From Nocardia ignorata NBRC 108230 (GTDB lineage Bacteria > Actinomycetota > Actinomycetes > Mycobacteriales > Mycobacteriaceae): DNA of 64,000 nt. Under the pieces are notes generated by a model. The model saw only the letters and a list, made by a program, of their open reading frames with translations, made no database searches and was not told the DNA's origin. Location of the stretch: contig NZ_BDBI01000018.1 of assembly GCF_001612905.1 (NCBI RefSeq), forward strand, positions 17,875 to 81,874. Direction: 5' to 3'. This document shows positions 45,284-53,711 of this stretch, piece by piece. Each line of letters opens with the position of its first letter. Positions within the stretch are counted from its first letter, which is position 1. Both the position numbers and the translations under genes were made by a program.

Positions 45284-45621
45284 TGCTCGGCCGCGACGAC
45301 GATCCCGACCGGTTCTACACCCTCACCGGCGGCCGGATGCCCGCCGACGACGACTTCGACCTGGTCACCCTCGTGGTCAGCGAGTCGGCGCCGAACGCGG
45401 GCATGACTTCTGAGCAGGTCGCGATCCTCGAGCTGTGCCGGGCGCCGACCGCCGTGGTGGAGATCGCGGCCGAACTGCGGCTGCCGGTGGGCGTGGCGAC
45501 GGTTGTGCTGTCGGATCTGCTCGCCGCGGGCAAGATCACCATCAGGCCACCGCTGTCGGCGGCGATGAATCTGGATCTTTCCACCCTCGAGAAGGTGCTC
45601 GTTGGACTTCGCAGGCTCTGA
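45283..45621 (+). CDS. cvnC: DUF742 protein (CvnC)
   Basis: A 112-residue DUF742 protein with RFYTLTGGRMP at the N-terminus and a winged-helix-like segment (ILELCRAPTAVVEIAAELRLPVGVATVVLSDLLAAGKI, in pieces). Third member of the conservon; its exact role in the complex is not established. Overlaps cvnD by 20 bp. Confidence 0.92.
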   Translation: MLGRDDDPDRFYTLTGGRMPADDDFDLVTLVVSESAPNAGMTSEQVAILELCRAPTAVVEIAAELRLPVGVATVVLSDLLAAGKITIRPPLSAAMNLDLSTLEKVLVGLRRL

Positions 45622-46216
45622 AGACGTACCCGAGCGGTCACGGGCGCCGCTGCACAGCACGGCGCGGCACGGGTTGAAAATCGTCATCATCGGCGGATTC
45701 GGTGTCGGCAAAACGACATTGGTCCGGTCGGTGAGCGAGATCCGCCCCCTCGACACCGAGGCGACGATGACCGATGTGGGTGTCGGCGTCGACGACGCGA
45801 GCGGCGTGCCGGGCAAGTCGACCACCACCGTCGCCTTCGACTTCGGCCGCATCAGCATCGACGACGAGCACGTCCTGTATCTGTTCGGTGCGCCTGGGCA
45901 GCAACGGTTCTGGTTCCTCTGGGACCGGTTGTTCGCCGGTGCGCTCGGTGCGATCGTGCTGGTCGATCAGCGCCGCATCGCCGACTCCTGGTACGCCATC
46001 GACCGCCTCGAACACCAGGGCACACCATTCGTGGTCGCCTGCAACGACTTCGGTGAATCACATGCCCCCGAGGCCGTGCGCGACGCGCTCGATCTGGACC
46101 CGGCGGTCCCGCTGCTGATGTGTGACGCCCGCTCGCGTGAATCGAGCAAACAGGTGCTCATCGCCCTGATCGAGCACCTGTATTCTGTTGTCCCACAGGG
46201 GGAGACCGTCTCATGA
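45602..46216 (+). CDS. cvnD: conservon GTP-binding protein (CvnD)
   Basis: A 204-residue Ras-like GTPase: P-loop GGFGVGKTT, G3-like LFGAPGQQRFW and VACNDFG in the NKxD position, as in CvnD proteins. A TTG start at 45602 gives the conserved MDFAGSE N-terminus and overlaps cvnC by 20 bp; no ATG or GTG start in the frame fits better. It would cycle between GDP and GTP states under control of CvnA/B/C. The stop overlaps the first P450 start (ATGA). Confidence 0.9.
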   Translation: MDFAGSEDVPERSRAPLHSTARHGLKIVIIGGFGVGKTTLVRSVSEIRPLDTEATMTDVGVGVDDASGVPGKSTTTVAFDFGRISIDDEHVLYLFGAPGQQRFWFLWDRLFAGALGAIVLVDQRRIADSWYAIDRLEHQGTPFVVACNDFGESHAPEAVRDALDLDPAVPLLMCDARSRESSKQVLIALIEHLYSVVPQGETVS

Positions 46217-47466
46217 GCACACCGGCAGGCGCCTGCCCGGTCACCGGCGCCGTCCCGCTGAGCGGTCCCGAGTTCCATATCGAACCGCACGAGGTGTACC
46301 GGCGGATGCGCCGCGAACACGGCCCGGTCGTCGCCGTCGAACTGCCCGGCGGTTTCCCCGCCTGGCTCGTGATCGGGTACCGCGAACTGCACCAGGTGAC
46401 CAGCGATCCGGTGCTGTTCCCGCGCGATGTGTCGCTGTGGAACCAGTGGGGGCGGGTACCCGAGGACTGGCCGCTGCTGCCGATGGTCGGGCGGCCCATG
46501 CCGTCGATCTACTTCACCGCCGGTGCCGAACACCGTCGCCACCTGGCCATGGTCGAACCCGCTCTCGACGCGGTGGACCACTTCGAATTGCGCCGTGCCT
46601 GTGAGGAACTCGCCGACCAGTTGGTCGACCGGTTCTGTGGGCGCGGCGCCGCCGACCTGGTCGCCGAATTCGCCGAACCGCTGCCCGTGCTCGCGCTCGG
46701 GCGCATCCTCGGCCTGCCCGACGCCGATGCCGCCGACCTGGCGCTGACCATGAAGACCCTCGCCGACGGCGGCGCCGACGCCCAGGCCGGGCATATACGT
46801 TTCGCCGAGCACATGGCCCGCCTCGTCGCCGCCAAGAAGGCCCGCCCCGGCGGCGACCTCACTTCGTTGATGCTGGCCGATCCCGAGCCGTTCACCGACG
46901 AGGAGTACATGAACGACCTGATGGCCATCGCCGCCGCGGGTCACCTCACCACCGCCGACTGGCTCGGCAGTTCGATGCGGCTGATGCTCACCGACGAACG
47001 GTTCGCCGCCGCGCTCGGTGGCGGCAGGCGCAGCGTCGGCCAAGCCATGAACGAGGTGCTCTGGGAAGAGGGGCCGACCTCCATCCTGGCCGGTCGCTGG
47101 GCCGCCCGCGATACGCGCCTGGGCGACCGCACCATCCGCGCCGGGGACATGCTGCTGCTCGGATTGGCCGCTGCGAACCTCGACCCGCATGTGCGCCAGT
47201 CGTTCTCCGACGGCGACACCGTGCCCACCGGCAACAACGCGCACTTCGCGTTCAGCTACGGCGAATATCGCTGCCCGTACCCGGCGCAGCAGATCGCCGA
47301 GATCATCGCGCGCACCGGGATCGAGGTGCTGCTCGACCGGCTCCCCGATGTCGACCTGGCGGTTCCGGCCGACCAGCTCACCCGGCGACCTTCGGCTTTC
47401 CTTCGGGGCATGCAAGCACTGCCCGTTCGTTTCACCCCTGTTCGACCCGTCGGAGGTTTCTCGTGA
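46213..47466 (+). CDS. conservon-linked cytochrome P450, CYP157-like, lacking ExxR
   Basis: A 417-residue P450-fold protein. Heme loop FSYGEYRCPYP contains the axial C354, and the I-helix has AAGHLTT. The K-helix, where nearly all P450s have ExxR, reads E281-V-L-W284. This loss of the Arg is the known hallmark of the CYP157 family, which pairs with CYP154 in conservon operons. It may therefore have low or unusual oxygenase activity. Overlaps cvnD and the next P450 by 4 bp each, so all six genes are one operon. Confidence 0.88.
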   Translation: MSTPAGACPVTGAVPLSGPEFHIEPHEVYRRMRREHGPVVAVELPGGFPAWLVIGYRELHQVTSDPVLFPRDVSLWNQWGRVPEDWPLLPMVGRPMPSIYFTAGAEHRRHLAMVEPALDAVDHFELRRACEELADQLVDRFCGRGAADLVAEFAEPLPVLALGRILGLPDADAADLALTMKTLADGGADAQAGHIRFAEHMARLVAAKKARPGGDLTSLMLADPEPFTDEEYMNDLMAIAAAGHLTTADWLGSSMRLMLTDERFAAALGGGRRSVGQAMNEVLWEEGPTSILAGRWAARDTRLGDRTIRAGDMLLLGLAAANLDPHVRQSFSDGDTVPTGNNAHFAFSYGEYRCPYPAQQIAEIIARTGIEVLLDRLPDVDLAVPADQLTRRPSAFLRGMQALPVRFTPVRPVGGFS

Positions 47467-48683
47467 GTTCGCAATGCCCTATCGCCATCGACCCCATGGT
47501 CGGTGATCTCGCGGGGGAGACCGCCCGACTACGTGACGCGGGGCCGATCACGCGGATCGACCTGATGGGTGTGACCGTGTGGACCGTCACCGACCACGCT
47601 CTGGCCCGTCAGCTGACCACCGACACCCGCCTGGTCAAGGACATCAACGCCTGGAAACTGTTCGCCGACGGCGTGGTGGGCAACCAGTGGCCGCTGATCG
47701 GGATGGTCGACGTCGACCGCTCGATGTTCAGCGTCGACGGCGCCGAACACCGCAGGCTTCGCCTCAAGACCGCGCAGGCGCTGGCCCCGCGCCGGCTCGA
47801 GCAGCTGCGCCCGCGGATCGAGGCGCTCACCGCCGAACTCCTCGACGACCTCGCCGCGGCCGGTGCCGACGGCACCCCGGTGGATCTCAAGCAGGTGTTC
47901 GCCTACCCGCTGCCCATGCGCGTGGTCGGCGACCTGATGGGCGTCGCGCGCGAGGACCACGCCCAGCTGCTCGACTGGTACAAGAAGTTCTTCTCGGTGA
48001 TGACCCCGCAGGACGAGCGCCTGCGCGTGATCGGCGAGCTCGACGTGTACTTCACCGACCAGGTGCGCAAGAAGATCGCCGATCCGGGCGACGATCTCAC
48101 CTCGGCGTTCGTGGTGGCGGACGAGGGCGGCGAGGCGCTCACCGAGGAGGAGGCGATCGGCAATATCAAGGCCCTCGTCGCCGCCGGGCACGAGACCACC
48201 GTGAGCCTGATCGTCAACACCGTGCGCGCGCTGCTCAATGAACCCGAGCAGCTGGCGAAAGTCCTTGCCGGAGAGGTGGACTGGAAGCAGGTCATCGAGG
48301 AGTCGCTGCGCTGGGACGGGCCGGTCTCGCACCTGCTGATGCGCTTCGCCACCGAGGACATCACCGTGGGCGAGACCGTCATCGAGAAGGGCGAGGGTGT
48401 GGTGATGTCCTACCGTGCCGTCGGCCGCGACTTCGCCGTGCACGGTGAGACCGCCGACGAGTTCGACGTGACCCGCTCGACGGCCAACCGCCACCTCGCC
48501 TTCGGCTACGGCCCGCACATCTGCCCCGGTGCGGCACTGTCGCGGCTCGAGGCGGCGATCGCGCTGCCCGCGCTGTTCGCCCGCTTCCCGAATCTGCGCC
48601 TGGCCGTGCCCGACAGCGAACTCGGCAACCTGCCGGTGCTGACCCAGAACGATCTGGCCGCCTTGCCGATCACCCTGAACTGA
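47463..48683 (+). CDS. conservon-linked cytochrome P450, CYP154-like
   Basis: A 406-residue P450 with intact motifs: I-helix AAGHETT, ExxR as E280-S-L-R283, and heme loop FGYGPHICPGAALSRLE with C354. Last gene of the conservon operon (GTG overlapping the CYP157-like stop). CYP154 enzymes act on steroids, macrolides or small aromatics; the substrate here is unknown. A strong hairpin follows. Confidence 0.92.
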   Translation: MSSQCPIAIDPMVGDLAGETARLRDAGPITRIDLMGVTVWTVTDHALARQLTTDTRLVKDINAWKLFADGVVGNQWPLIGMVDVDRSMFSVDGAEHRRLRLKTAQALAPRRLEQLRPRIEALTAELLDDLAAAGADGTPVDLKQVFAYPLPMRVVGDLMGVAREDHAQLLDWYKKFFSVMTPQDERLRVIGELDVYFTDQVRKKIADPGDDLTSAFVVADEGGEALTEEEAIGNIKALVAAGHETTVSLIVNTVRALLNEPEQLAKVLAGEVDWKQVIEESLRWDGPVSHLLMRFATEDITVGETVIEKGEGVVMSYRAVGRDFAVHGETADEFDVTRSTANRHLAFGYGPHICPGAALSRLEAAIALPALFARFPNLRLAVPDSELGNLPVLTQNDLAALPITLN

Positions 48684-48691
48684 CCGGCGTC

Positions 48692-48729
48692 GCGTCGCGC
48701 CCGGTGGATCGCTTCACCGGGCGCGACGC
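48692..48729. terminator. bidirectional terminator after the conservon
   Basis: GCGTCGCGCCCGGTG at 48692-48706 is perfectly complementary to 48715-48729 with an 8-nt loop, between converging P450 and acyl-CoA dehydrogenase genes. Confidence 0.75.
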
Positions 48730-48735
48730 ACTGCT

Positions 48736-49881
48736 TCACAGACCCAGATCGCGGCCGATCAGTTCCTTCATGATCTCGTTCGAACCCGCCCAGATCTTGG
48801 TGACCCTGGCGTCCATCCAGGCCCGCGCCACCCGGTATTCGCGCATGTAGCCGTAGCCGCCGTGCAGCTGTACGCAGGCGTCGAGCACGTCGTTCTGCAC
48901 CTGCGCCGACCACCATTTGGCCTTGGCGGCGTCGACGGCCGACAGCTCGCCGGTGGTGTGCGCGGCGAGGCACTGGTCGATGAAGGCCTGCGTGACCTCC
49001 ACCTTGGTGACCAGCTCGGCGAACAGGAATTTGTTGTACTGGAAGCTGCCGATCTGCTGCCCGAAAGCCTTGCGCTCCTTGGCATATTCGAGGGTCTCGT
49101 CCAGGATCGCGGCCGCGTGGGCGATATTGGAGGCGGCGGCGCCGATGCGTTCCTGGGGCAGCATCTGCATCATGGTGATGAAGCCGCGGTCGAGTTCACC
49201 CAGGCGGTTGGCGTCGGGTACGCGCACGTTGTCGAAGAACAGCTCGGCGGTGTCGGATTCGGGCTGGCCGACCTTGTCGAGTTTGCGGCCACGGGTGAAG
49301 CCGTCCATGCCGTTCTCCACGACGAACAGGGTGATGCCCTTGGCCTTCTTCTCCGGGCTGGTCCGGGCGGCCACGATCACCAGGTCGGCGTTGAAGCCGT
49401 TGGTGATGAAGGTTTTCGAGCCGTTGATGATCCAGTCGTCGCCGTCGCGCACGGCGGTGGTCTTCAGCGCGGCCAGGTCGGAACCGCCCGACGGTTCGGT
49501 CATGCCGATGGCCGTGATCAGCTCGCCCGTGCAGAACTTCGGCAGCCAGCGCCGCTTCTGCTCGTCGGTGGTCAGTTCGACCAGGTAGGGGGCGCACACG
49601 TCGAAGTGGATGCCGAACGACGACGAGATCGCCGCACCGGCCTTGGCCAGTTCCTCGCCGAGCACCGCGTTGAACCGGTAGTCACCGGCGTCGCTGCCGC
49701 CGAATTCCTCCGGAACGCCGAGCCCGAGGTAGCCCAGTTCGCCTGCGGCCAACCAGGTTTCGCGATCGATCGCGCGCTGTTCGATGAACTTCTCGGCCTT
49801 GGGTTCGATCGACCGCTTGACGAATTCGGCTACCGAGGCACGGAAGGCCTCATGGTCCTCGGTGTAGAGGGTGCGCTTCAT
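48736..49881 (-). CDS. acyl-CoA dehydrogenase
   Basis: A 381-residue FAD enzyme of fatty acid or branched-chain amino acid oxidation. The FAD/substrate motifs ITAIGMTEPSGGSDLA and FITNGFNADL, the CoA-binding region ERIGAASNIAHAA and the C-terminal YGYMREYRVARAWMDAR with IWAGSNEIM are canonical. E in AGSNEIM is near the usual FAD-proximal position. Substrate chain length cannot be read from sequence. No electron-transfer flavoprotein genes adjoin. Confidence 0.93.
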   Translation of the reverse strand: MKRTLYTEDHEAFRASVAEFVKRSIEPKAEKFIEQRAIDRETWLAAGELGYLGLGVPEEFGGSDAGDYRFNAVLGEELAKAGAAISSSFGIHFDVCAPYLVELTTDEQKRRWLPKFCTGELITAIGMTEPSGGSDLAALKTTAVRDGDDWIINGSKTFITNGFNADLVIVAARTSPEKKAKGITLFVVENGMDGFTRGRKLDKVGQPESDTAELFFDNVRVPDANRLGELDRGFITMMQMLPQERIGAAASNIAHAAAILDETLEYAKERKAFGQQIGSFQYNKFLFAELVTKVEVTQAFIDQCLAAHTTGELSAVDAAKAKWWSAQVQNDVLDACVQLHGGYGYMREYRVARAWMDARVTKIWAGSNEIMKELIGRDLGL

Positions 49882-49907
49882 TCCTACAGTGTACGAATGG
49901 CAGACAC

Positions 49908-49940
49908 GAAAAAGCTCCCCGGTCGGTGGACCGGGGAGCT
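49908..49940 (-). terminator. Rho-independent terminator of tRNA-Glu
   Basis: A perfect 12-bp stem (49913-49924 with 49929-49940) and 4-nt loop lies 6 bp after the tRNA 3' end. On the minus strand it is followed by a T run (complement of 49908-49913). Confidence 0.85.
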
Positions 49941-49946
49941 CATCTG

Positions 49947-50019
49947 TAGCCCCGACGGGATTCGAACCCGCGCTACCGCCTTGAGAGGGCGGCGTCCTAG
50001 GCCGCTAGACGACGGGGCC
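49947..50019 (-). tRNA. tRNA-Glu(CTC)
   Basis: On the minus strand GGCCCCG pairs with CGGGGCT (first pair G-U). D arm GTCTAGCGGCCTAGGAC, anticodon stem CCGCC/GGCGG with loop CTCTCAA (anticodon CTC), and T arm GCGGG TTCGAAT CCCGT. The discriminator A is followed by no CCA. It reads codon GAG. Confidence 0.95.
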
Positions 50020-50139
50020 AGAACAGCAATTCACCAGGGTGAACCGCGCGGAACATACCTTAGCCGACGACCGGGCGATCGACCAAAACGGGCGGCAGAA
50101 GGCCCGCTCACCGCCGGGGGCCTTTCGTTGCGTTCGCGG

Positions 50140-50499
50140 TCAGCCCGGGAACTCGAGCTCGGCTTCCTGGTCGGCCTCGAGCAGGAAATAGCCGAGGAAG
50201 GTGACGCCGTCGTGGCGGGCGTCGAAGCGGGCGATGCGCACGTGCGCGGGCTCGTAGAACACGTCGCCGGGGCGCAGGATCGTGGGATCTTCCCCGTCGA
50301 TTCGGTATATGGCGGAGCCGGATTCGATGCTGCCGAAGACCGGTCCGTTGTGCAGGTGGAGGCCACCGGCGAAGTCGGGGGCGAGGGTGATGCGCCTGAT
50401 CTCGACGCGGTGCAGGGCTTGCAGTGATGGCAGCACCTGGTCGAGAAGAGTCGAGCGGACCACCGGCGCTTGGCCGACTTCGGGGCTTGGGTCAGGCAT
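50140..50499 (-). CDS. cupin domain protein
   Basis: A 119-residue single-domain cupin. GGLHLHNGPVFGSIESG provides two His and a Gly-rich turn of motif 1, and LRPGDVFYEPAHVRIARF corresponds to motif 2. The usual third His of motif 1 (HxH...E) is HLHNG here with E replaced nearby, so metal binding is plausible but not certain. Function unknown. Confidence 0.82.
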   Translation of the reverse strand: MPDPSPEVGQAPVVRSTLLDQVLPSLQALHRVEIRRITLAPDFAGGLHLHNGPVFGSIESGSAIYRIDGEDPTILRPGDVFYEPAHVRIARFDARHDGVTFLGYFLLEADQEAELEFPG

Positions 50500-50585
50500 G
50501 GCGAGGTCGTTCCGTTCCGATTGAGCTGTGTGTGCCCCTTATTCATAAAGCACAGGGACTCGAAATCGAAGCACTGACGGCTCTG

Positions 50586-51350
50586 TCAGTAGTTGTGGTG
50601 CCAGCCGAGGTCATGGAGGCGGTGGAGGGCGGCATCGAGCATGGCGCGGCCGGGGGAACCGTCTCGCCACCAGACTGACCAGTGGACGTCGATCGACAGC
50701 ATCAGGAGGGTGTGGTGCCCGTCGGCGTCGGAGATGCCGGAGACGTGGGCCTCCCGCAACACGGTGACCGAGATCGGGGTCCAGAACCCGAGGTCGTACC
50801 TGCCGACCCACACTCCGTCGGATCGTCGTCGCGCAGGGATTCCGAGGCCGCGAACCCTGTTGTCGAGGTCGTCGAGGATGAATTCGTCACCGGTCGGCAC
50901 CAGGGCGGTGGGCAGCGCGGCCAGTGTGTCGTCGACGCGGATCTCGCTCCATCCAAGCCATCGCAGCTCGGACGCTTCGCCGGACGTCGTCAGCAGGTCG
51001 TCGAGCATTGTCGTCATGGCATGTCCATCGACGCCGACCGGAGCGGACGATGTGGGCACCAGGACGCTGCCCGCCGCGTTCACGCGCACGTGGTCGTCGG
51101 GCTCCGACCGGTCGGCGACCATCCACACGCCGTCGACATTGTTCGTCACACATCGGGATGCCTCGACCCGCAGCGGAATGAACAAACCGCGGGACAGCTC
51201 GATGATGGCCGCCACCGCATGGTGGGCTGCCATCCGCTCTCGGTCGACCGGCGACACCGCGGGGTCCAGCGGCCAATCGAGATCGAGAAAGGCTCGCGGT
51301 GGGCCGAGGCCTGATGCGTAGATGTCGTATCCGGAATTCTCGGCGCGCAC
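50586..51350 (-). CDS. hypothetical protein, divergent from LigD polymerase
   Basis: A 254-residue protein without a recognised domain. It contains FLDLDWPLDPAVSPVDRERM near the start, several Trp-rich beta segments (VWMVADRSEPDD, ELRWLGWSEIRVDD, GVWVGRYDLGFWTPISVTVL) and a His/Trp-rich end (LHDLGWHHNY). GTG 51350 is chosen; the frame remains open upstream but overlaps the divergent gene. The small gap of about 96 bp to the LigD gene suggests a shared regulatory region. Confidence 0.6.
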   Translation of the reverse strand: MRAENSGYDIYASGLGPPRAFLDLDWPLDPAVSPVDRERMAAHHAVAAIIELSRGLFIPLRVEASRCVTNNVDGVWMVADRSEPDDHVRVNAAGSVLVPTSSAPVGVDGHAMTTMLDDLLTTSGEASELRWLGWSEIRVDDTLAALPTALVPTGDEFILDDLDNRVRGLGIPARRRSDGVWVGRYDLGFWTPISVTVLREAHVSGISDADGHHTLLMLSIDVHWSVWWRDGSPGRAMLDAALHRLHDLGWHHNY

Positions 51351-51446
51351 ACGAGTGAGCGTGCCGGTGCCGATACGTCGGCGGCAACGTCTTTTTCGAC
51401 GAGCGCGGTGGTTGACCTGGTCGGTGGTGGGGTGGAGGGTGGAGCG

Positions 51447-52400
51447 ATGGCCGGTAAAGAGGTGTGGGGCGGGGTCGAGATGTCGAATCTCGATCAGCCG
51501 CTGTTCGACGGTGCCGAGGCGACCAAGCGGGATCTGGTCGGGTACCTGGAGGTGGTGGGGGAGCGGCTGGTGAAGGTGCTGCGGGGGCGGCCCTTGTCGG
51601 TGGTGCGGGTGCGGCCGGGGCAGGAGCCGTTCATGCAGAAGAATCTGCCCAAATACACGCCGGAATGGGTGGGGCGCACAACGGTGTGGGCGGAGAGTTC
51701 GCGGCGGGAGATCACCTATGCGCTGTGTGACGACCTGCGGACGCTGCTGTGGTTCGGGAATCAGCGTGCGGTCGAGTATCACCCGACCTTGTTCCTGGCC
51801 GAATCAACGCCCGCGCCAACGCATCTCGTGCTGGATCTCGATCCGTCCCCGGGGCAGACGTTCGCCGACGCGGTGGCAGGCGCCCGGCTGATCCGGGAGG
51901 CGCTGGCGGCCGACGGGCTGGCGGGGGCGGTGAAGACGAGCGGGTCCAAGGGGTTGCATGTCTTCGTGCCGGTCGTCGACGGCATCGACGTGGAAGACGC
52001 GGCCGCGGCGACCCGGGCGGTGGCCGCGCGGGCCGAACGCATCGATCCTGCCGTCGGGACAACGGCTTTCATCCGTGAGGACCGCCACGGGAAGGTGTTC
52101 CTCGATGCCACGCGTGCGGGCGGCGCCACCGTCGCGGCGGCCTACAGCCCGCGCATCCGTCCGGGCGTCACCGTGTCGTTTCCACTGCACTGGTCGGACC
52201 TCGACGATGTGACGCCAGCGGACTTCACCCTGCGGACCGTGCCCGGCCTGATCGGCGACTCCGATCCTTGGTCATCGGAAATGCCTGAACCGCAACAACT
52301 TCCGGAGGACCTGATCGCCGAAGGGCACACCATCCCCGTCGCGCGGGTACAAGCGATGCACGAGGGCAAACGACGCGCCCGCGCCCGTCGCGCGGAATGA
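51447..52400 (+). CDS. stand-alone LigD-type DNA polymerase domain (NHEJ primase/polymerase)
   Basis: A 317-residue member of the archaeo-eukaryotic primase-like LigD polymerase family used in gap filling during non-homologous end joining. MSNLDQPLFDG, VVRVRPGQEPFMQKNLPK, the catalytic LVLDLDPSPG (two Asp), and VKTSGSKGLHVFVPV are canonical. There is no ligase or nuclease domain and no ku gene nearby, so it acts with partners encoded elsewhere. ATG 51447 has a GGAG site and starts near the conserved region; longer starts exist. Confidence 0.9.
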   Translation: MAGKEVWGGVEMSNLDQPLFDGAEATKRDLVGYLEVVGERLVKVLRGRPLSVVRVRPGQEPFMQKNLPKYTPEWVGRTTVWAESSRREITYALCDDLRTLLWFGNQRAVEYHPTLFLAESTPAPTHLVLDLDPSPGQTFADAVAGARLIREALAADGLAGAVKTSGSKGLHVFVPVVDGIDVEDAAAATRAVAARAERIDPAVGTTAFIREDRHGKVFLDATRAGGATVAAAYSPRIRPGVTVSFPLHWSDLDDVTPADFTLRTVPGLIGDSDPWSSEMPEPQQLPEDLIAEGHTIPVARVQAMHEGKRRARARRAE

Positions 52401-52403
52401 GAA

Positions 52404-52898
52404 TCAGACCGGAGTGAGCGTCGCCGCGCCGAAGGAGACGTGGAACCGCTCGCACCAGATGCTGACCGAACGCACCGAGGACAGATCGGTTCCGGCGGGC
52501 ACCTCGTAGTTCTGATTGCCCTCGTTGCCCTTCAGCGCACCGAGATCGATATGGGTGCCGTCGTCGAAGTTGTGCCAGTCGTCGGGGATCACCGGCTGAT
52601 CGGTGAGCCATACCCGCAGGGCGGGGCCGTCGGAGGTGCGCAGGTCGGTGATCCGCACGACCACGGTGCCGTCGGCGGCGCGCTGCAACACCACGGTGCC
52701 AGAGGTGTCGTGTTCGTGGGAGAGAAACGTGCCCTGGGCGAGCAGCGGCGGCGGGGCGCCGTCGGCGGCGACCACCGGGGCCTCGTCGACCGTGACCGTG
52801 GTGAACAACCGCCACGGCTGGAACAGATACAGCCCCACCGCCACCGCCGCGACCAAGCCGATGGTGAGGACACTGAACAGAACCCGGCGAGCGGACAT
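52404..52898 (-). CDS. DM13 domain membrane-anchored protein
   Basis: A 164-residue protein with one N-terminal anchor helix (VLFSVLTIGLVAAVAVGLYLF) and an external DM13 domain: LAQGTFLSHEHDTSGTVVLQ, VVRITDLRTSDGPALRVWLTD and the end VSIWCERFHVSFGAATL, which contains the domain's conserved Cys. DM13 domains are thought to act in electron transfer or metal redox reactions. ATG 52898 has a strong GAAGGAGG site. Converges with the LigD gene. Confidence 0.88.
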   Translation of the reverse strand: MSARRVLFSVLTIGLVAAVAVGLYLFQPWRLFTTVTVDEAPVVAADGAPPPLLAQGTFLSHEHDTSGTVVLQRAADGTVVVRITDLRTSDGPALRVWLTDQPVIPDDWHNFDDGTHIDLGALKGNEGNQNYEVPAGTDLSSVRSVSIWCERFHVSFGAATLTPV

Positions 52899-52953
52899 GA
52901 TGCCTCCTTCGAGGTCCATCATTCTCCGTCCGCCCGCCGGGCGCAGCCTTCGA

Positions 52954-53514
52954 TCAGTTACCGAGCGCGGCCACGCCTGCTTGCGCGAACTTCTCGTCCA
53001 GATCGCCGCTCGGCGCGCCTGCCACGCCGATGCCCGCGATGGGCGCGCCCTTCGACTTCACCGGGGCGCCGCCGCCGAGGAAGAGGGTGCCGTCGATGTC
53101 GGCCAGGTGGGGTGCGGACTCGAGCCGCTTGGTGAGCTCGCTGGTCGGCGCGTTCCACGAGACGGAGGTGAACGCCTTCTGCTGGGCGGCGTCGTAGGAC
53201 TGCGGGCCCGCGCCGTCGCCACGCAGGGTGACGATCACATTGCCGTTGCGGTCGACCACGGCCACGCTCACCCGCTGGTTCTCCTTGGCGGCCGCGTCGA
53301 GCGCGGTCTGGGCGGCCTTGGTCGCGGCGGCGACCGACAGGTGCGTGCTGGTGGCCAGATTGTTGTCGGCGGCCTCGGCGACGACGGGGGTGCGGGTGGC
53401 CGGGTCGGGATCGGCGGCCTGCACGGTGACGACACCGACGACGCCCGCGCCGACCACAGCGGCGGTGGCACCGGCGACGATGAGGCGGTTACGGGTGCTG
53501 AACTTGCTGGTCAT
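52954..53514 (-). CDS. HbpS/GlcG-like secreted heme-binding protein
   Basis: A 186-residue exported protein. The Ala-rich signal peptide ends near residue 33 (VTVQAADPD). The HbpS/GlcG fold follows: LSVAAATKAAQTALDAA, VSVAVVDRNGNVIVTLRGDGA, QKAFTSVSW and the Gly-rich GGGAPVKSKGAPIAGIGVAGAPSGDLDEKFAQAG. In Streptomyces HbpS binds heme and iron and signals redox stress to the sensor kinase SenS. The gene is divergent from a sensor kinase/response regulator pair, matching that system. Confidence 0.88.
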   Translation of the reverse strand: MTSKFSTRNRLIVAGATAAVVGAGVVGVVTVQAADPDPATRTPVVAEAADNNLATSTHLSVAAATKAAQTALDAAAKENQRVSVAVVDRNGNVIVTLRGDGAGPQSYDAAQQKAFTSVSWNAPTSELTKRLESAPHLADIDGTLFLGGGAPVKSKGAPIAGIGVAGAPSGDLDEKFAQAGVAALGN

Positions 53515-53626
53515 TGCTGCTCCTGAGCATTTCTCGGCCGTCGGATCTGCGGCGCGGCCTGGTGATATCCATCCTGTTCGCCCGGCGGCTTCCGCGAATC
53601 GACGGTGTGGCTGGAGTGCGCGGCCG

Positions 53627-53661
53627 GATCGGACGACACCGTGGTCAACCGATCGGATGAC
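53627..53661. promoter_or_regulatory. direct repeat in hbpS-kinase intergenic region
   Basis: GATCGGACGAC (53627-53637) and GATCGGATGAC (53651-53661) recur at a 24-bp interval between the divergent genes, a possible response-regulator binding array. Confidence 0.45.
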
Positions 53662-53711
53662 CCGCCGGGCCCCGGCGCCGGGAGAGAATGCCGAGGAGAG
53701 GAGGTGGCCGC

